Positions 26,183-34,666 of a DNA stretch of 41,228 nt are shown piece after piece. Location of the stretch: positions 1 to 41,228 of the forward strand of contig CATJZL010000064.1 of assembly GCA_949745755.1 (NCBI GenBank). The letters run 5' to 3'. The stretch's first letter is position 1; each line of letters opens with the position of its first letter. The notes beneath the pieces were generated by a model that saw nothing but the letters and a program-made list of their open reading frames with translations, was not told the origin of the DNA and did no database searches. The stretch is from UBA2730 sp022793235 (GTDB taxonomy: Bacteria; Bacillota_I; Bacilli_A; RF39; UBA660). The position numbers and the translations under genes were made by a program.

Positions 26183-27343
26183 TTAAATTTCTCCTCTATT
26201 TTTGGATAAATGGTTGTAGTAAAAAATAAGTCCCAAATAAATACTAACAGCAGGGTAAATAAGTACATGACCAGATGTCTCACTAATTAAAAGAAAGAAT
26301 AAAAAGGAAAGCAAATAAACATTTCTAATTCTAGATTTATAACCATAATAAAGAATAAAAATAACAATCAAAATAAAACCAAGCACTCCATATTTATAAA
26401 ATAAATCAAAAAAATCAATCTCAACATCTTTACGATTTTGATCATATTTAAGACCAAATACCTTTTCATGAAAAGAAGAATGCTTGTAAAAACCATGATT
26501 CTTTTCAATAAAACTAAAACGATCATTAAAAAGAACCTTGTTGATACCTTTTAAAGAAAAAATATGTTCCACTTCAAAAAATTCAGCTTGAACCAAAGCA
26601 TTTTTATAAGCTCTAGTTTTTGTAATAGCAAGACTACTAAGAATCATAATAAAAATAATAACAATTAAAATAGGAAGTTTTCTTTTTCCTCTAAAATAAT
26701 AAGAAAAAGGAGTATACAGAAAATATAAAAAAGTAATAATACAACCAAGTAACATCACCTTAGTACCTGTAAGCATTCCAACAATCGAAATAAGTAAAGT
26801 AATAAGAATACAAGATATATAATTTTTATTTTGAGACAGAAAATATAAAACAAGAGGAAGTAGAATAATTAATATGGCACTAAATTCATTAATAGAATGA
26901 AAGAGTCCAATAAATCCCTCTTTATCAACCCCTACCTCGTATACAGCATGAGAAAGATTAAAAAAATAACAAAAAAGAAATAGTCCTATATAAGAAAATA
27001 AAATAGAAAAAATAACTTTTGGTGGAATATTTTCCATATAATAATAAAAAAATAAAGTTGTAAAAGGCAAATAAAAGAGTTTAAAAGAAAAATTTATAGA
27101 TTGTAATAAAGAGTAATCATATAAAAACAAATAACTGATAAAATAAATAAATAAAATAGTCGTTAAAAGAAGCGCAGATTTTTGACTATTTTTATGCATT
27201 AGAGTATAGAAAATAACACTAATCAAAAAAATCCCTCTTATAAGAATATGAATATTTCCAGCTAGACCACTACCTGCATAAATATCTAAAAAAGGTTGTA
27301 AAATAAGAAATACAATGACAAATAATCTAAACTTCTTTTCCAA
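26183..27343 (-). CDS. O-antigen ligase/polymerase-like membrane protein
   Basis: About 386 residues with roughly ten to twelve membrane helices and one large outer loop (about 240-325) ending in EIDFFDLFYKYGVLGF, a segment characteristic of the Wzy_C/O-antigen ligase superfamily. Such proteins polymerise or transfer lipid-linked glycans on the outer membrane face. The start is uncertain. GTG at 27352 directly abuts the AGGAA ribosome binding site, whereas TTG at 27343 has proper spacing, so I chose TTG. It is a single minus-strand gene between plus-strand surface protein genes. Confidence 0.8.
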   Translation of the reverse strand: MEKKFRLFVIVFLILQPFLDIYAGSGLAGNIHILIRGIFLISVIFYTLMHKNSQKSALLLTTILFIYFISYLFLYDYSLLQSINFSFKLFYLPFTTLFFYYYMENIPPKVIFSILFSYIGLFLFCYFFNLSHAVYEVGVDKEGFIGLFHSINEFSAILIILLPLVLYFLSQNKNYISCILITLLISIVGMLTGTKVMLLGCIITFLYFLYTPFSYYFRGKRKLPILIVIIFIMILSSLAITKTRAYKNALVQAEFFEVEHIFSLKGINKVLFNDRFSFIEKNHGFYKHSSFHEKVFGLKYDQNRKDVEIDFFDLFYKYGVLGFILIVIFILYYGYKSRIRNVYLLSFLFFLLISETSGHVLIYPAVSIYLGLIFYYNHLSKNRGEI

Positions 27344-27514
27344 AATAGTCACTTCCTAACATTATTTTATATTATTAATATAGCTTTTACAAGAAGAATT
27401 TAAACATAAAAGGCCAACCAAATAGAATGAAATAAAATGTACATAGTATTTACAAAAAAAATAATTTTATTTACAGATATAAGAATCGAAAATTTACAAA
27501 TTTCTATCTTTTCA

Positions 27515-27542
27515 TTGACTAAAATAAGAAGTAAGCTATAAT
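27515..27542 (+). promoter_or_regulatory. Promoter of the 27565 gene
   Basis: TTGACT (27515-27520), a 16-bp spacer and TATAAT (27537-27542). Confidence 0.7.
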
Positions 27543-27564
27543 TTAATTAATGAGGTGGCGTTTT

Positions 27565-28143
27565 ATGAATACAGCATATTATAGAGAATTACAACGAAAA
27601 GAATTAAGGAAAAACATAATATTTACTATATGTATTTTATTATTTGCAACTTTAAGTACCTATTATATTTATAATAAATTTGTAAGTAAGAGAGATGAAA
27701 TATTAAAATCTAATTCTTTAGAAGTAATATTTCATGAACAAAACGGAAATCATTTTTCTATAAATAAACTTTCTCCTATAAGCGACAATGTAGGTCTATC
27801 AACAAAAGCATATAGATTTACAATTAAAAACAATACAAATAAAAGAGTAAAATACAAGGTAAGACTAAAACAAGACAAGGAAAAAATAAAGCAAGACAAT
27901 TGTGTAAATACACAAATCCCAAACAGTATCATAAAATTTGCCATACATGCAAAAAATAAAGAAAATAATATTTATAATTTAGAAGATTTAGAGAATAACA
28001 CAGTGGTAGTAAAAGAATTAGGAGCAAAAGAAGCAGAACAATATACCATACGATTTTGGACTTCTATTAATAACGCTTTAGCATTAGAAGATAGTCATTC
28101 CTATCATTATCATGGTATAATTGAAGTAATAGAACAAGAATAA
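27565..28143 (+). CDS. Membrane-anchored TasA-like protein
   Basis: 192 residues. The upstream in-frame ATG at 27550 is rejected because GAGGTGG (27552-27558) sits ideally before 27565. The N-terminus is basic, followed by one hydrophobic helix (about 17-36). Then comes a beta-rich domain with YRFTIKNNTNKRVKYKV and the RFW-type strand near the C-terminus (YTIRFWTS), which aligns in order with the TasA-like protein at 28225 (YSLRIWID). The AAF motif that follows the signal helix in its neighbour is missing, so this is a divergent, probably uncleaved member. It is likely an accessory or anchor for the fibre subunit encoded next. Confidence 0.7.
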   Translation: MNTAYYRELQRKELRKNIIFTICILLFATLSTYYIYNKFVSKRDEILKSNSLEVIFHEQNGNHFSINKLSPISDNVGLSTKAYRFTIKNNTNKRVKYKVRLKQDKEKIKQDNCVNTQIPNSIIKFAIHAKNKENNIYNLEDLENNTVVVKELGAKEAEQYTIRFWTSINNALALEDSHSYHYHGIIEVIEQE

Positions 28144-28155
28144 AAGTAAAAATTC

Positions 28156-28184
28156 TTTACTTTGCATAAAATTATTTGTATAAT
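28156..28184 (+). promoter_or_regulatory. Promoter of the 28225 gene
   Basis: TTTACT (28156-28161), a 17-bp spacer and TATAAT (28179-28184). Confidence 0.6.
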
Positions 28185-28224
28185 CTTATTATACAATGTT
28201 ATACAATAGAAAAAGGGTGAAAAA

Positions 28225-28803
28225 ATGGAGAATACAAAGAAAATAAAATTAAAAATAGTAGGACTTTTAGTTGTTCTATTAATAATTGTAGTAGGAGTAA
28301 GTTATGCGGCATTTACATTTACGAAAAAAGGAGAAACACGAAATATAGTATCAACAGGTACATTAGAAATGAGAGTAACATCAATGAATACATTATCCTT
28401 AACTGATGCTGTTCCCACAAGAGATATAGATGGACAGTCCTCTGATCCATATACATTTGTAATCAATAATATAGGAACAGCAAGTTCAAGTTATCAATTA
28501 AAAATAGTAGAAGATACAAAAGAATATGAAAAAGATGGTTGTACAGATAAAAAAATGCCTTGGAACAAGTTAAGATATTCTCTTACAAGAAATGATGAGG
28601 TAACCCAAACAGGTAATTTAGGAGAGACGAAAGGAATTTTAGATGAGGCAACAATTGAAAATAAGGGAGAAAAAAACTCTTACAGCCTAAGAATTTGGAT
28701 AGACCAAGAAGCAGGAATGGAAGTTGCAAACCTACATTTTCATCCAAAGCTTACTATTGAAGCAATCGTTGCAGGACGAGGAGATTATGAAACAGGACAA
28801 TAA
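28225..28803 (+). CDS. TasA/CalY-like secreted fibre subunit
   Basis: 192 residues. A basic start and hydrophobic signal (LLVVLLIIVVGVSYAAF) are followed directly by TFTKKGETRNIVSTGTLEMRV, the start expected for TasA/camelysin-type proteins processed by SipW-like peptidases. The body is beta-rich, with DPYTFVINN and a YSLRIWID strand. TasA proteins polymerise into extracellular matrix fibres. No sipW or tapA is visible here. The AAAGGGTG ribosome binding site, own promoter and terminator show it is an independent unit. Similar genes lie at 27565, 41085 and the window start. Confidence 0.8.
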   Translation: MENTKKIKLKIVGLLVVLLIIVVGVSYAAFTFTKKGETRNIVSTGTLEMRVTSMNTLSLTDAVPTRDIDGQSSDPYTFVINNIGTASSSYQLKIVEDTKEYEKDGCTDKKMPWNKLRYSLTRNDEVTQTGNLGETKGILDEATIENKGEKNSYSLRIWIDQEAGMEVANLHFHPKLTIEAIVAGRGDYETGQ

Positions 28804-28837
28804 GTCTAGTAAGTAGTTCTATTAGACTTCTTTTTTT
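28802..28837 (+). terminator. Terminator of the TasA-like gene
   Basis: AAGTCTA (28802-28808) pairs with TAGACTT (28823-28829), then CTTTTTTT. Confidence 0.85.
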
Positions 28838-28873
28838 CTTTGTTTATGAATAAACTTAGATAGGAGGAAAAAT

Positions 28874-29962
28874 ATGAGGGTAATCATTGTAGCAGGTGGA
28901 ACAGGAGGTCATATTTATCCAGCACTTGCCATTTTAAATAAAATAAAAAAAGAAGAAAAAGAGAGTAATTTCTTATATATAGGTACAACAGACAGAATGG
29001 AAAAAGAGATTATACCAAAAAAAAATATTCCCTATATTGGCATTCCTATGCAAGGACTAAATAGAAAATATATCCTAAAAAATATAAAAGTATTAAATAA
29101 ATATAGGAAAGCGTATTATAAAGCAAAACAGATTATAAAAGAATTTAATCCAGATATTGTAATAGGTGTAGGAGGCTATATCACCTCTCCCGTTTTAAAA
29201 GCAGCACACACACTTCATTATAAAACAATTATTCATGAACAAAACTCCTATCCAGGTCTTTCCAATAAAATATTATCAAAAAAAGTAGATAAAATACTAG
29301 TTTCCTTGCCTGAAACGATAAACTTTTTTCCAAAAGAAAAAACAGTATACACAGGAAACCCACGTAGTGAAGAAATCGCTCTAATTAAAAAAGGAAACAA
29401 GCAAAATTTGCATTTTTCAGCAGATAAAAAATTAGTAATTATTGTTATGGGCTCTTTGGGCTCCAAAACAATAAATAAGAAGTTATTAGATTTGATGCCA
29501 GCTTTTCAAACAAAAAACTATGAGGTACTAGTAATTACAGGTAATGCATACTATGAAGAATATAAAAAAATAAATATTCCATCTAATGTAAAAATATGTC
29601 CCTTTATTGATAATCTAATTGAAATAATGAAAGTAGCAGACTTAATTATTTCAAGAGCAGGGGCTTCCACTATAGCAGAAATTACAACAATAGGACTTCC
29701 ATCTATTTTAGTACCATCACCTTATGTAACAAATAATCATCAATTAAAAAATGCTAAAGAATTAGAAAAAGTAGGAGCTTGTGTGATTTTAGAAGAAAAA
29801 GATTTTTCAGAGCAATCACTATTACAAAATATAGATGAAATCCTAAATAACAAAGAAAAATATAGGAAAATGCAACAGGCAAACAAGAAATTAGGCGTGA
29901 CGGATAGTGCTACTAGGGTGTATAATGAAATAAAAAAATTAGTAAAGGGCGAGTTCAAATGA
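28874..29962 (+). CDS. murG: UDP-GlcNAc:lipid I transferase MurG
   Basis: A 362-residue GT28 enzyme that converts lipid I to lipid II on the inner membrane face. Visible motifs are the N-terminal loop GGTGGHIYPA (about 8-17), GVGGYITSP in the acceptor region, HEQNSYPG, and the C-terminal donor-site segment ISRAGASTIAEI followed by NHQLKNA. Start ATG after TAGGAGG. It stops with TGA and overlaps the murB ATG by 4 bp, so the two are translationally coupled in a murG-murB-ftsQ cluster. Confidence 0.97.
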   Translation: MRVIIVAGGTGGHIYPALAILNKIKKEEKESNFLYIGTTDRMEKEIIPKKNIPYIGIPMQGLNRKYILKNIKVLNKYRKAYYKAKQIIKEFNPDIVIGVGGYITSPVLKAAHTLHYKTIIHEQNSYPGLSNKILSKKVDKILVSLPETINFFPKEKTVYTGNPRSEEIALIKKGNKQNLHFSADKKLVIIVMGSLGSKTINKKLLDLMPAFQTKNYEVLVITGNAYYEEYKKINIPSNVKICPFIDNLIEIMKVADLIISRAGASTIAEITTIGLPSILVPSPYVTNNHQLKNAKELEKVGACVILEEKDFSEQSLLQNIDEILNNKEKYRKMQQANKKLGVTDSATRVYNEIKKLVKGEFK

Positions 29963-30864
29963 CAGAGTTTTTAAAGGAGATAATACAAAAAAATCTTGGA
30001 AAGATAGAAGAAAATGTATCTTTACAAAAATACACAACCTATAAAGTAGGAGGAGTCTGTAGGGCACTCATTTATCCCAAGGATATAGACAAATTAGTAG
30101 AGATCCTAAGATTAATAAAAAAATATAAAATTCCCTATAAAATAATTGGAAATGGTTCAAACTTACTATTTAGTGACAAGGAATATAATGGAGTTCTTTT
30201 AAAACTAAACTTTTTAAATAAACTAGAGATTATAGGAAATAAAGTAATTGTAGGAGCAGGATATCCCCTAATAAAACTGTCACTCTTAACAGCAAAACAT
30301 GCTTTAACTGGTCTTGAATTTGCATCAGGCATTCCTGGAACAATAGGTGGTGCAATTTTCATGAATGCAGGAGCCTATAAAAGTGATATGGGCTATATTA
30401 CCTCTTCAATAAAAGTGATTACAAAAGACTTACAAATTATTACCTTAACAAATAATGAACTAGATTTTCACTATAGAACTTCTTTCTTAAAAAAACATCC
30501 AGAATATATTTGTATAGAAGCAACTCTTAAATTAAATTATGGAAAAAAAAGTGAGATAGAAAAAGTAATTAAAGATAGAAGAGAAAGAAGAATAAAATCT
30601 CAACCATTAGAATATCCCTCTGCAGGATCTGTTTTTAGAAATCCAGAAGAAATACCAGCAGGAAAATTAATAGAAGATTTAGGATTGAAGGGAGTAACAA
30701 AAGGTGGAGCAGAAGTAAGTAAAAAACATGCCAATTTTATAATCAATGCAAAACAGGCAACTGCACAAGACATCAAAGAATTAATTGAATACGTTCATGA
30801 TACAGTTTTAAAGGAATATAATATTGATCTAAAAGTAGAGCAAGAATTTGTAAACTGGGAGTAA
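29959..30864 (+). CDS. murB: UDP-N-acetylenolpyruvylglucosamine reductase MurB
   Basis: A 301-residue FAD enzyme that reduces UDP-GlcNAc-enolpyruvate to UDP-MurNAc. Motifs are TTYKVGG near the start, GNGSNLLFSD (FAD), GIPGTIGGAIFMNAGAY, YPSAGSVFRNP with the catalytic Ser, and the C-terminal VEQEF with the catalytic Glu. The form without the extra insertion (type II) is typical for Gram-positives. ATGA overlap with murG; ftsQ follows 4 bp after its stop. Confidence 0.97.
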   Translation: MTEFLKEIIQKNLGKIEENVSLQKYTTYKVGGVCRALIYPKDIDKLVEILRLIKKYKIPYKIIGNGSNLLFSDKEYNGVLLKLNFLNKLEIIGNKVIVGAGYPLIKLSLLTAKHALTGLEFASGIPGTIGGAIFMNAGAYKSDMGYITSSIKVITKDLQIITLTNNELDFHYRTSFLKKHPEYICIEATLKLNYGKKSEIEKVIKDRRERRIKSQPLEYPSAGSVFRNPEEIPAGKLIEDLGLKGVTKGGAEVSKKHANFIINAKQATAQDIKELIEYVHDTVLKEYNIDLKVEQEFVNWE

Positions 30865-30868
30865 TAAT

Positions 30869-31549
30869 ATGACCAAAACAATAGTAAAAAAGAAAAAATT
30901 AAGAATAGGAAGATTATTATTTTTATTATTATTTGTAGCAGTTATAGGACTTTTTCTATACTTCCTAGCCACGACAAAAATAAAAAATATAATTATTAAA
31001 GGAAATAAGCTTCTATCAGATGAAGAAATAATGAAAATAGCTAAAATCGAAACTTACCCAGAATTTTTTTTAACATGGAATAGTCAAATAAAAGAAAGAC
31101 TAGAAAAAAGTCCCTTAATAGAAAATGTATCAATAAAAAAAGATTTTCATAATACAGTAAAAATAAAAGTAAAAGAACAAGAACTCTTAATAAAAAAAGA
31201 ACAAACAACAAAATATGTAACAGCCAAAAATGAAGAAGTAGAATATAAAAAAAATCTTAGAGTGCCAACTCTAAAAAATGAAGTGCCAGAAAAAAAATTT
31301 AAATCCTTAATAATAAACTTAAAAACAGTAAATAAAGATATTTTAGGTCAAATTGCGGAAATAAAATATGTACCAAATGAATATGATAAAGATCGCTTTT
31401 TATTATATATGAATGATGGAAACTCAGTATATTTAACACTTACAAAATTTGAAATGATTAATTATTATCATAAAGTTTTAGTACAATTAGAAGGAAGAAA
31501 AGGAATCCTCTACCTAGATAGTGGAAATCATTTTAAAATTATGGAATAA
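30869..31549 (+). CDS. ftsQ: Division protein FtsQ/DivIB
   Basis: A 226-residue bitopic protein with a basic cytoplasmic tail (1-14), one membrane helix (15-34), a POTRA domain starting IKNIIIKGNKLLSDEEI (about 37-107) and a beta domain to the end. DivIB/FtsQ links FtsL-FtsB to the divisome and regulates septal peptidoglycan synthesis. It is shorter than DivIB of Bacillus because the cytoplasmic tail is short. It is last in the murG-murB-ftsQ operon and closed by a terminator. Confidence 0.92.
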   Translation: MTKTIVKKKKLRIGRLLFLLLFVAVIGLFLYFLATTKIKNIIIKGNKLLSDEEIMKIAKIETYPEFFLTWNSQIKERLEKSPLIENVSIKKDFHNTVKIKVKEQELLIKKEQTTKYVTAKNEEVEYKKNLRVPTLKNEVPEKKFKSLIINLKTVNKDILGQIAEIKYVPNEYDKDRFLLYMNDGNSVYLTLTKFEMINYYHKVLVQLEGRKGILYLDSGNHFKIME

Positions 31550-31554
31550 TGGAT

Positions 31555-31591
31555 AAATAGCATTTTCTAAAGAAAATTTTGCTATTTTTTT
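31555..31591 (+). terminator. Terminator of the murG-murB-ftsQ operon
   Basis: AAATAGCATTTTC (31555-31567) pairs with GAAAATTTTGCTATTT (31572-31587), with a 3-nt internal asymmetry, followed by T residues. Confidence 0.85.
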
Positions 31592-31675
31592 TATTTTATT
31601 TATTGTATAATAGACTCTATGAAAGGAGAAATATAAAAAATAAAAAGGTAATAAGTTTAATAAGTAAGGTGAAGT

Positions 31676-32230
31676 ATGAAGTTTTTTAGAAGTAAAGACA
31701 ATAAAGAATATTTAATAATACAGTTACAAGAGTATTTAGAATATATATATTTTTATGGACAACCAAAAGTGGAAGAAGAATTACAATATAAGAAAATGAT
31801 AAGAACAATAAGTAATTGCAATTTTTCCATGGATAGTCAAATTGCAATTCACAAAAATAGTCTTTTAGGACAATTTGTATTAGAAAATGTAGATGGTGTA
31901 AGGATTATAGATGAAGACTGCAAAATAACAGAAGAAAAAATAAGAAATGCCATATTAATTGCCATTTATGATAATGTAGATTTTAAATTACTTAATAAAT
32001 TAGAAACAATATTTAGGGATGGAAAAAGAGGCTCAATTGTAGAACTAGAAAAAATGGGATATAACAGAGACATATTAAAGCAAATTGCAGAAACAGAAGA
32101 TATAGATACTCATATAAAGAAAAAGAACAATGAGTATATACCAAAAAATTTTATTGTATTTGAAAATAGAGAAATAATGTATAAAAATCTTTTGAATGGA
32201 GATTATCAATATAAAAAAGAATTAAAATAG
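31676..32230 (+). CDS. Conserved-looking cytosolic protein of unknown function
   Basis: 184 residues, charged, without signal or membrane segment, with a TAAGGTGAAG ribosome binding site. A -10-like TATAAT lies at 31606-31611. The mid-region has an alternating helix pattern (KIRNAILIAIYDNVDFKLLNKLE). I do not recognise it. It ends 17 bp before miaB and probably shares its transcript with miaB and the YmcA-like gene. Confidence 0.65.
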   Translation: MKFFRSKDNKEYLIIQLQEYLEYIYFYGQPKVEEELQYKKMIRTISNCNFSMDSQIAIHKNSLLGQFVLENVDGVRIIDEDCKITEEKIRNAILIAIYDNVDFKLLNKLETIFRDGKRGSIVELEKMGYNRDILKQIAETEDIDTHIKKKNNEYIPKNFIVFENREIMYKNLLNGDYQYKKELK

Positions 32231-32247
32231 AAGTGGAAGTGAGGTAT

Positions 32248-33660
32248 ATGAATTTACCAAATTACAAAGAAGCGAGAAAAAGAGAAAAAAATTATAAAAG
32301 AATTAGCTATATATTAGATAAAAAATATATAGGTAAATATAGTGAAAAAAAATATTTTCTAAAAACATATGGTTGTCAAATGAATGAACATGATAGTGAA
32401 AATATAAAAGCATTACTAGAAAAGATGGGATTCATAGAAATTGAAGAATATGAACATGCAGATTTAATATTGTTAAATACCTGTTCAATAAGAGAAAATG
32501 CCCACAATAAAGCATTTGGAATGTTAGGAAGATTAAAACATTTAAAAGAAAAGAGAAAAGATTTAATAGTAGGTTTATGTGGTTGTATGGCTCAAGAAGA
32601 AGGCGTAATCGACCAAATTATGAAAAAATATAAGTTTGTAAACTTTGTATTTGGAACCCACAATATAAATCATCTTCCAGAAATAGTAGATAAAGCAATA
32701 ATAAAAAATAAACAAGAAATAGAAGTCTTTTCAAAAGAAGGAGATTTAATAGAAAATATGCCTGTAAGACGTGCGAATAGTTATAAGGCCTATGTAAATA
32801 TTATTTATGGTTGTGATAAGTTTTGCACATATTGCATCGTTCCCTTTACAAGAGGAGGAGAACGTAGCAGAAGAAAAGAAGACATCTTAAAGGAAATCGA
32901 TAGTTTAGTAAAAGATGGCTATCAAGAAGTAACCTTATTGGGTCAAAATGTAAATGCTTATGGAAAAGATTTATATGATGACTATGGATTAGGAGACTTA
33001 TTAGAGGATGTAAGTAAAACAAATATTCCAAGAATTCGTTTTACAACCTCTCATCCATGGGATTTTACAGATAAAATGATAGATATAATAGCAAAGTATG
33101 ATAATATTATGCCTAGTATTCATCTCCCTCTACAATCTGGTAGTAGTAAAATATTAAAATTAATGGGCAGACGCTACACAAAAGAAAGTTATTTAGAGCT
33201 ATTTAATAAGATGAAAGAAAAAATACCAAATGTTGCAATATCTACAGATATTATTGTAGGTTTTCCAGGAGAAACAGAAGAAGACTTCTTAGAAACATTA
33301 GAAGTAGTCGAACATTGTAAATATGACAATGCCTTTACTTTCATTTATTCAAAAAGAGAAAATACAGCTGCAGCAAAATTAAAGGATGAAATAAGTCAAT
33401 CAGAAAAGGAAAACAGATTACAAAGACTAAATAACATAGTAAATAAATATTTTTTAGAAAAAAATAAAAAGCTAGTAGGATGTACAGTAGAAGTATTAAC
33501 AGAAGGAAAAAGTCCAAAGAAAGAGAATTTGTATTATGGATATACTAAGACCAATAAATTAGTAAATTTTGATGGACAAAATATAAAAGAAGGAGAATTA
33601 GTATCTGTTAAGATTACAGATGCTAAAACATGGAGCCTAGATGGAAAAGTATTTAAATAA
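32248..33660 (+). CDS. miaB: tRNA 2-methylthiotransferase MiaB
   Basis: 470 residues from ATG 32248 (GGAAGTGAGG upstream; the GTG at 32233 is less likely). The N-terminal MTTase domain has three Cys for the auxiliary Fe-S cluster (KTYGCQMN, LLNTCSI, GLCGCMAQ). The radical SAM core has CDKFCTYCIVPFTRG (C-x3-C-x2-C), and a C-terminal TRAM domain follows. MiaB adds the 2-methylthio group to i6A37 of tRNAs reading UNN codons. It is preceded by about 25 extra N-terminal residues common in Bacilli. The YmcA-like gene overlaps by 20 bp, as in the Bacillus ymcB-ymcA order. Confidence 0.97.
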   Translation: MNLPNYKEARKREKNYKRISYILDKKYIGKYSEKKYFLKTYGCQMNEHDSENIKALLEKMGFIEIEEYEHADLILLNTCSIRENAHNKAFGMLGRLKHLKEKRKDLIVGLCGCMAQEEGVIDQIMKKYKFVNFVFGTHNINHLPEIVDKAIIKNKQEIEVFSKEGDLIENMPVRRANSYKAYVNIIYGCDKFCTYCIVPFTRGGERSRRKEDILKEIDSLVKDGYQEVTLLGQNVNAYGKDLYDDYGLGDLLEDVSKTNIPRIRFTTSHPWDFTDKMIDIIAKYDNIMPSIHLPLQSGSSKILKLMGRRYTKESYLELFNKMKEKIPNVAISTDIIVGFPGETEEDFLETLEVVEHCKYDNAFTFIYSKRENTAAAKLKDEISQSEKENRLQRLNNIVNKYFLEKNKKLVGCTVEVLTEGKSPKKENLYYGYTKTNKLVNFDGQNIKEGELVSVKITDAKTWSLDGKVFK

Positions 33661-33997
33661 CAACTCAAGTGAGAAACTTGATAAAATAATAAAATATATA
33701 ATGAATAGTAAACCCTATATAAAGGTAAAAGAATTAAAAGAGAAAATGAAAAAAGATACATCCTTAATGAATTTAATAAATGATGTAAAAGCTTTACAAA
33801 AAACCTATATTAAAAGTGGAAAAGATAAAAAAATAAAAAAGGACTTAGACGAAAAATTAAATCATCTAAATAAAAATAATTTATATGCAGAATATAACTA
33901 TTATTTAGAACAAGTAAACAAAATGATCGATTTTGTAAATGAAGAATTAAATGCCTATTTCCATAATTTAACAAATAACATAGTATTAGATAAATAA
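33641..33997 (+). CDS. YlbF/YmcA-family protein, RicA-like
   Basis: A 118-residue all-helical protein of the YlbF/YmcA type. The position directly after miaB and before cotE is exactly that of ymcA (ricA) in Bacillus subtilis. In that species RicA, RicF and RicT form an Fe-S-binding complex that steers RNase Y processing and influences sporulation and biofilm formation. The conserved Cys cluster of Bacillus RicA is not present here (no Cys at all), so Fe-S binding is doubtful. The assignment rests on helical pattern and synteny. Confidence 0.75.
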   Translation: MEKYLNNNSSEKLDKIIKYIMNSKPYIKVKELKEKMKKDTSLMNLINDVKALQKTYIKSGKDKKIKKDLDEKLNHLNKNNLYAEYNYYLEQVNKMIDFVNEELNAYFHNLTNNIVLDK

Positions 33998-34002
33998 CAA
34001 AT

Positions 34003-34029
34003 AGTAACAATTTTTGTGTTACTTTTTTT
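34003..34029 (+). terminator. Terminator of the miaB operon
   Basis: AGTAACA (34003-34009) and TGTTACT (34017-34023) followed by a T run separate miaB-ricA-like from cotE. Confidence 0.85.
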
Positions 34030-34048
34030 CTATTTCTTGCATAGACTA
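34021..34048 (+). promoter_or_regulatory. Possible mother-cell sigma (SigK/SigE-type) promoter of cotE
   Basis: CATAGACTA (34040-34048) fits the CATAnnnTA -10 consensus of SigK. An AC dinucleotide 17 bp upstream (34021-34022) matches its minimal -35. No vegetative promoter is evident in this 70-bp gap. The motif is short, and chance occurrence in AT-rich DNA is a real possibility. Confidence 0.35.
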
Positions 34049-34067
34049 AAGTAGAGGAGGGAAAAAA

Positions 34068-34595
34068 GTGGCAAATTATCGTGAAATCGTTACAAAGACA
34101 GTAATAGGAAAAGGCAAAAAAACGTTTATGACTAATAGTAGAAAATCGGTTGAAAATACCCCATCTACCATATTAGGATGTTGGGTAATTAATCATACTT
34201 TTAAAGGGGAAAAGTATGGAGAAAAAGTAAATATAAAAGGAAGTTATGATATTAATGTTTGGTACTCTTATGATAACGACACAAAAACAGATGTTATAAA
34301 ACAAACAGACCATTATAATGAAATCGTAACAATAAAAAATAATCGTGAAGTATTAAATGAGGAAATCATAGTAAGAAGCTTAAAACAGCCTAGTTGTACA
34401 AAAGTAGAAATAGATGGAAATGATATTGTATATACTATAGAAAAAGAGTTAGGAATTGAACTAGTAGGAGATGAAAAAGTAAAAATAGAAACAAGTGAAG
34501 AAGAAGATCCTTGGGATGAAATAATTGATGATGTAGGAGATCAAATTGAAAACACAGTACAAGAGAATTATATAGACGAAAGTAAAGATATATAA
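34068..34595 (+). CDS. cotE: Outer spore coat morphogenetic protein CotE homologue
   Basis: 175 residues from a GTG start after GAGGAGGG. The sequence follows Bacillus CotE closely: YREIVTKTVIGKGKKTF, PSTILGCWVINHTF, YDINVWYSYDNDTKTDV, LKQPSCTKVEIDGNDIV, and a strongly acidic tail (SEEEDPWDEIIDD). CotE forms the scaffold ring on the forming spore that recruits outer-coat proteins. Gene order miaB-ricA-like-cotE matches Bacillus, where mutS normally follows. Here a non-coding region with small RNAs follows instead. Confidence 0.93.
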   Translation: MANYREIVTKTVIGKGKKTFMTNSRKSVENTPSTILGCWVINHTFKGEKYGEKVNIKGSYDINVWYSYDNDTKTDVIKQTDHYNEIVTIKNNREVLNEEIIVRSLKQPSCTKVEIDGNDIVYTIEKELGIELVGDEKVKIETSEEEDPWDEIIDDVGDQIENTVQENYIDESKDI

Positions 34596-34631
34596 TTCTT
34601 TTATTCTTGTCATATTTTGTAGAAAAATATT

Positions 34632-34660
34632 TTGACAGTAACTATCAAATATGGTAATAT
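34632..34660 (+). promoter_or_regulatory. Promoter of the structured RNA at 34667
   Basis: A perfect TTGACA (34632-34637), a 17-bp spacer and TAATAT (34655-34660), with no coding sequence downstream. Confidence 0.8.
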
Positions 34661-34666
34661 TAAATT

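Noticed and set aside
27550..27564. Earlier ATG for the 27565 gene
   Set aside because: The ribosome binding site GAGGTGG lies between the two ATGs, so only the second can use it.
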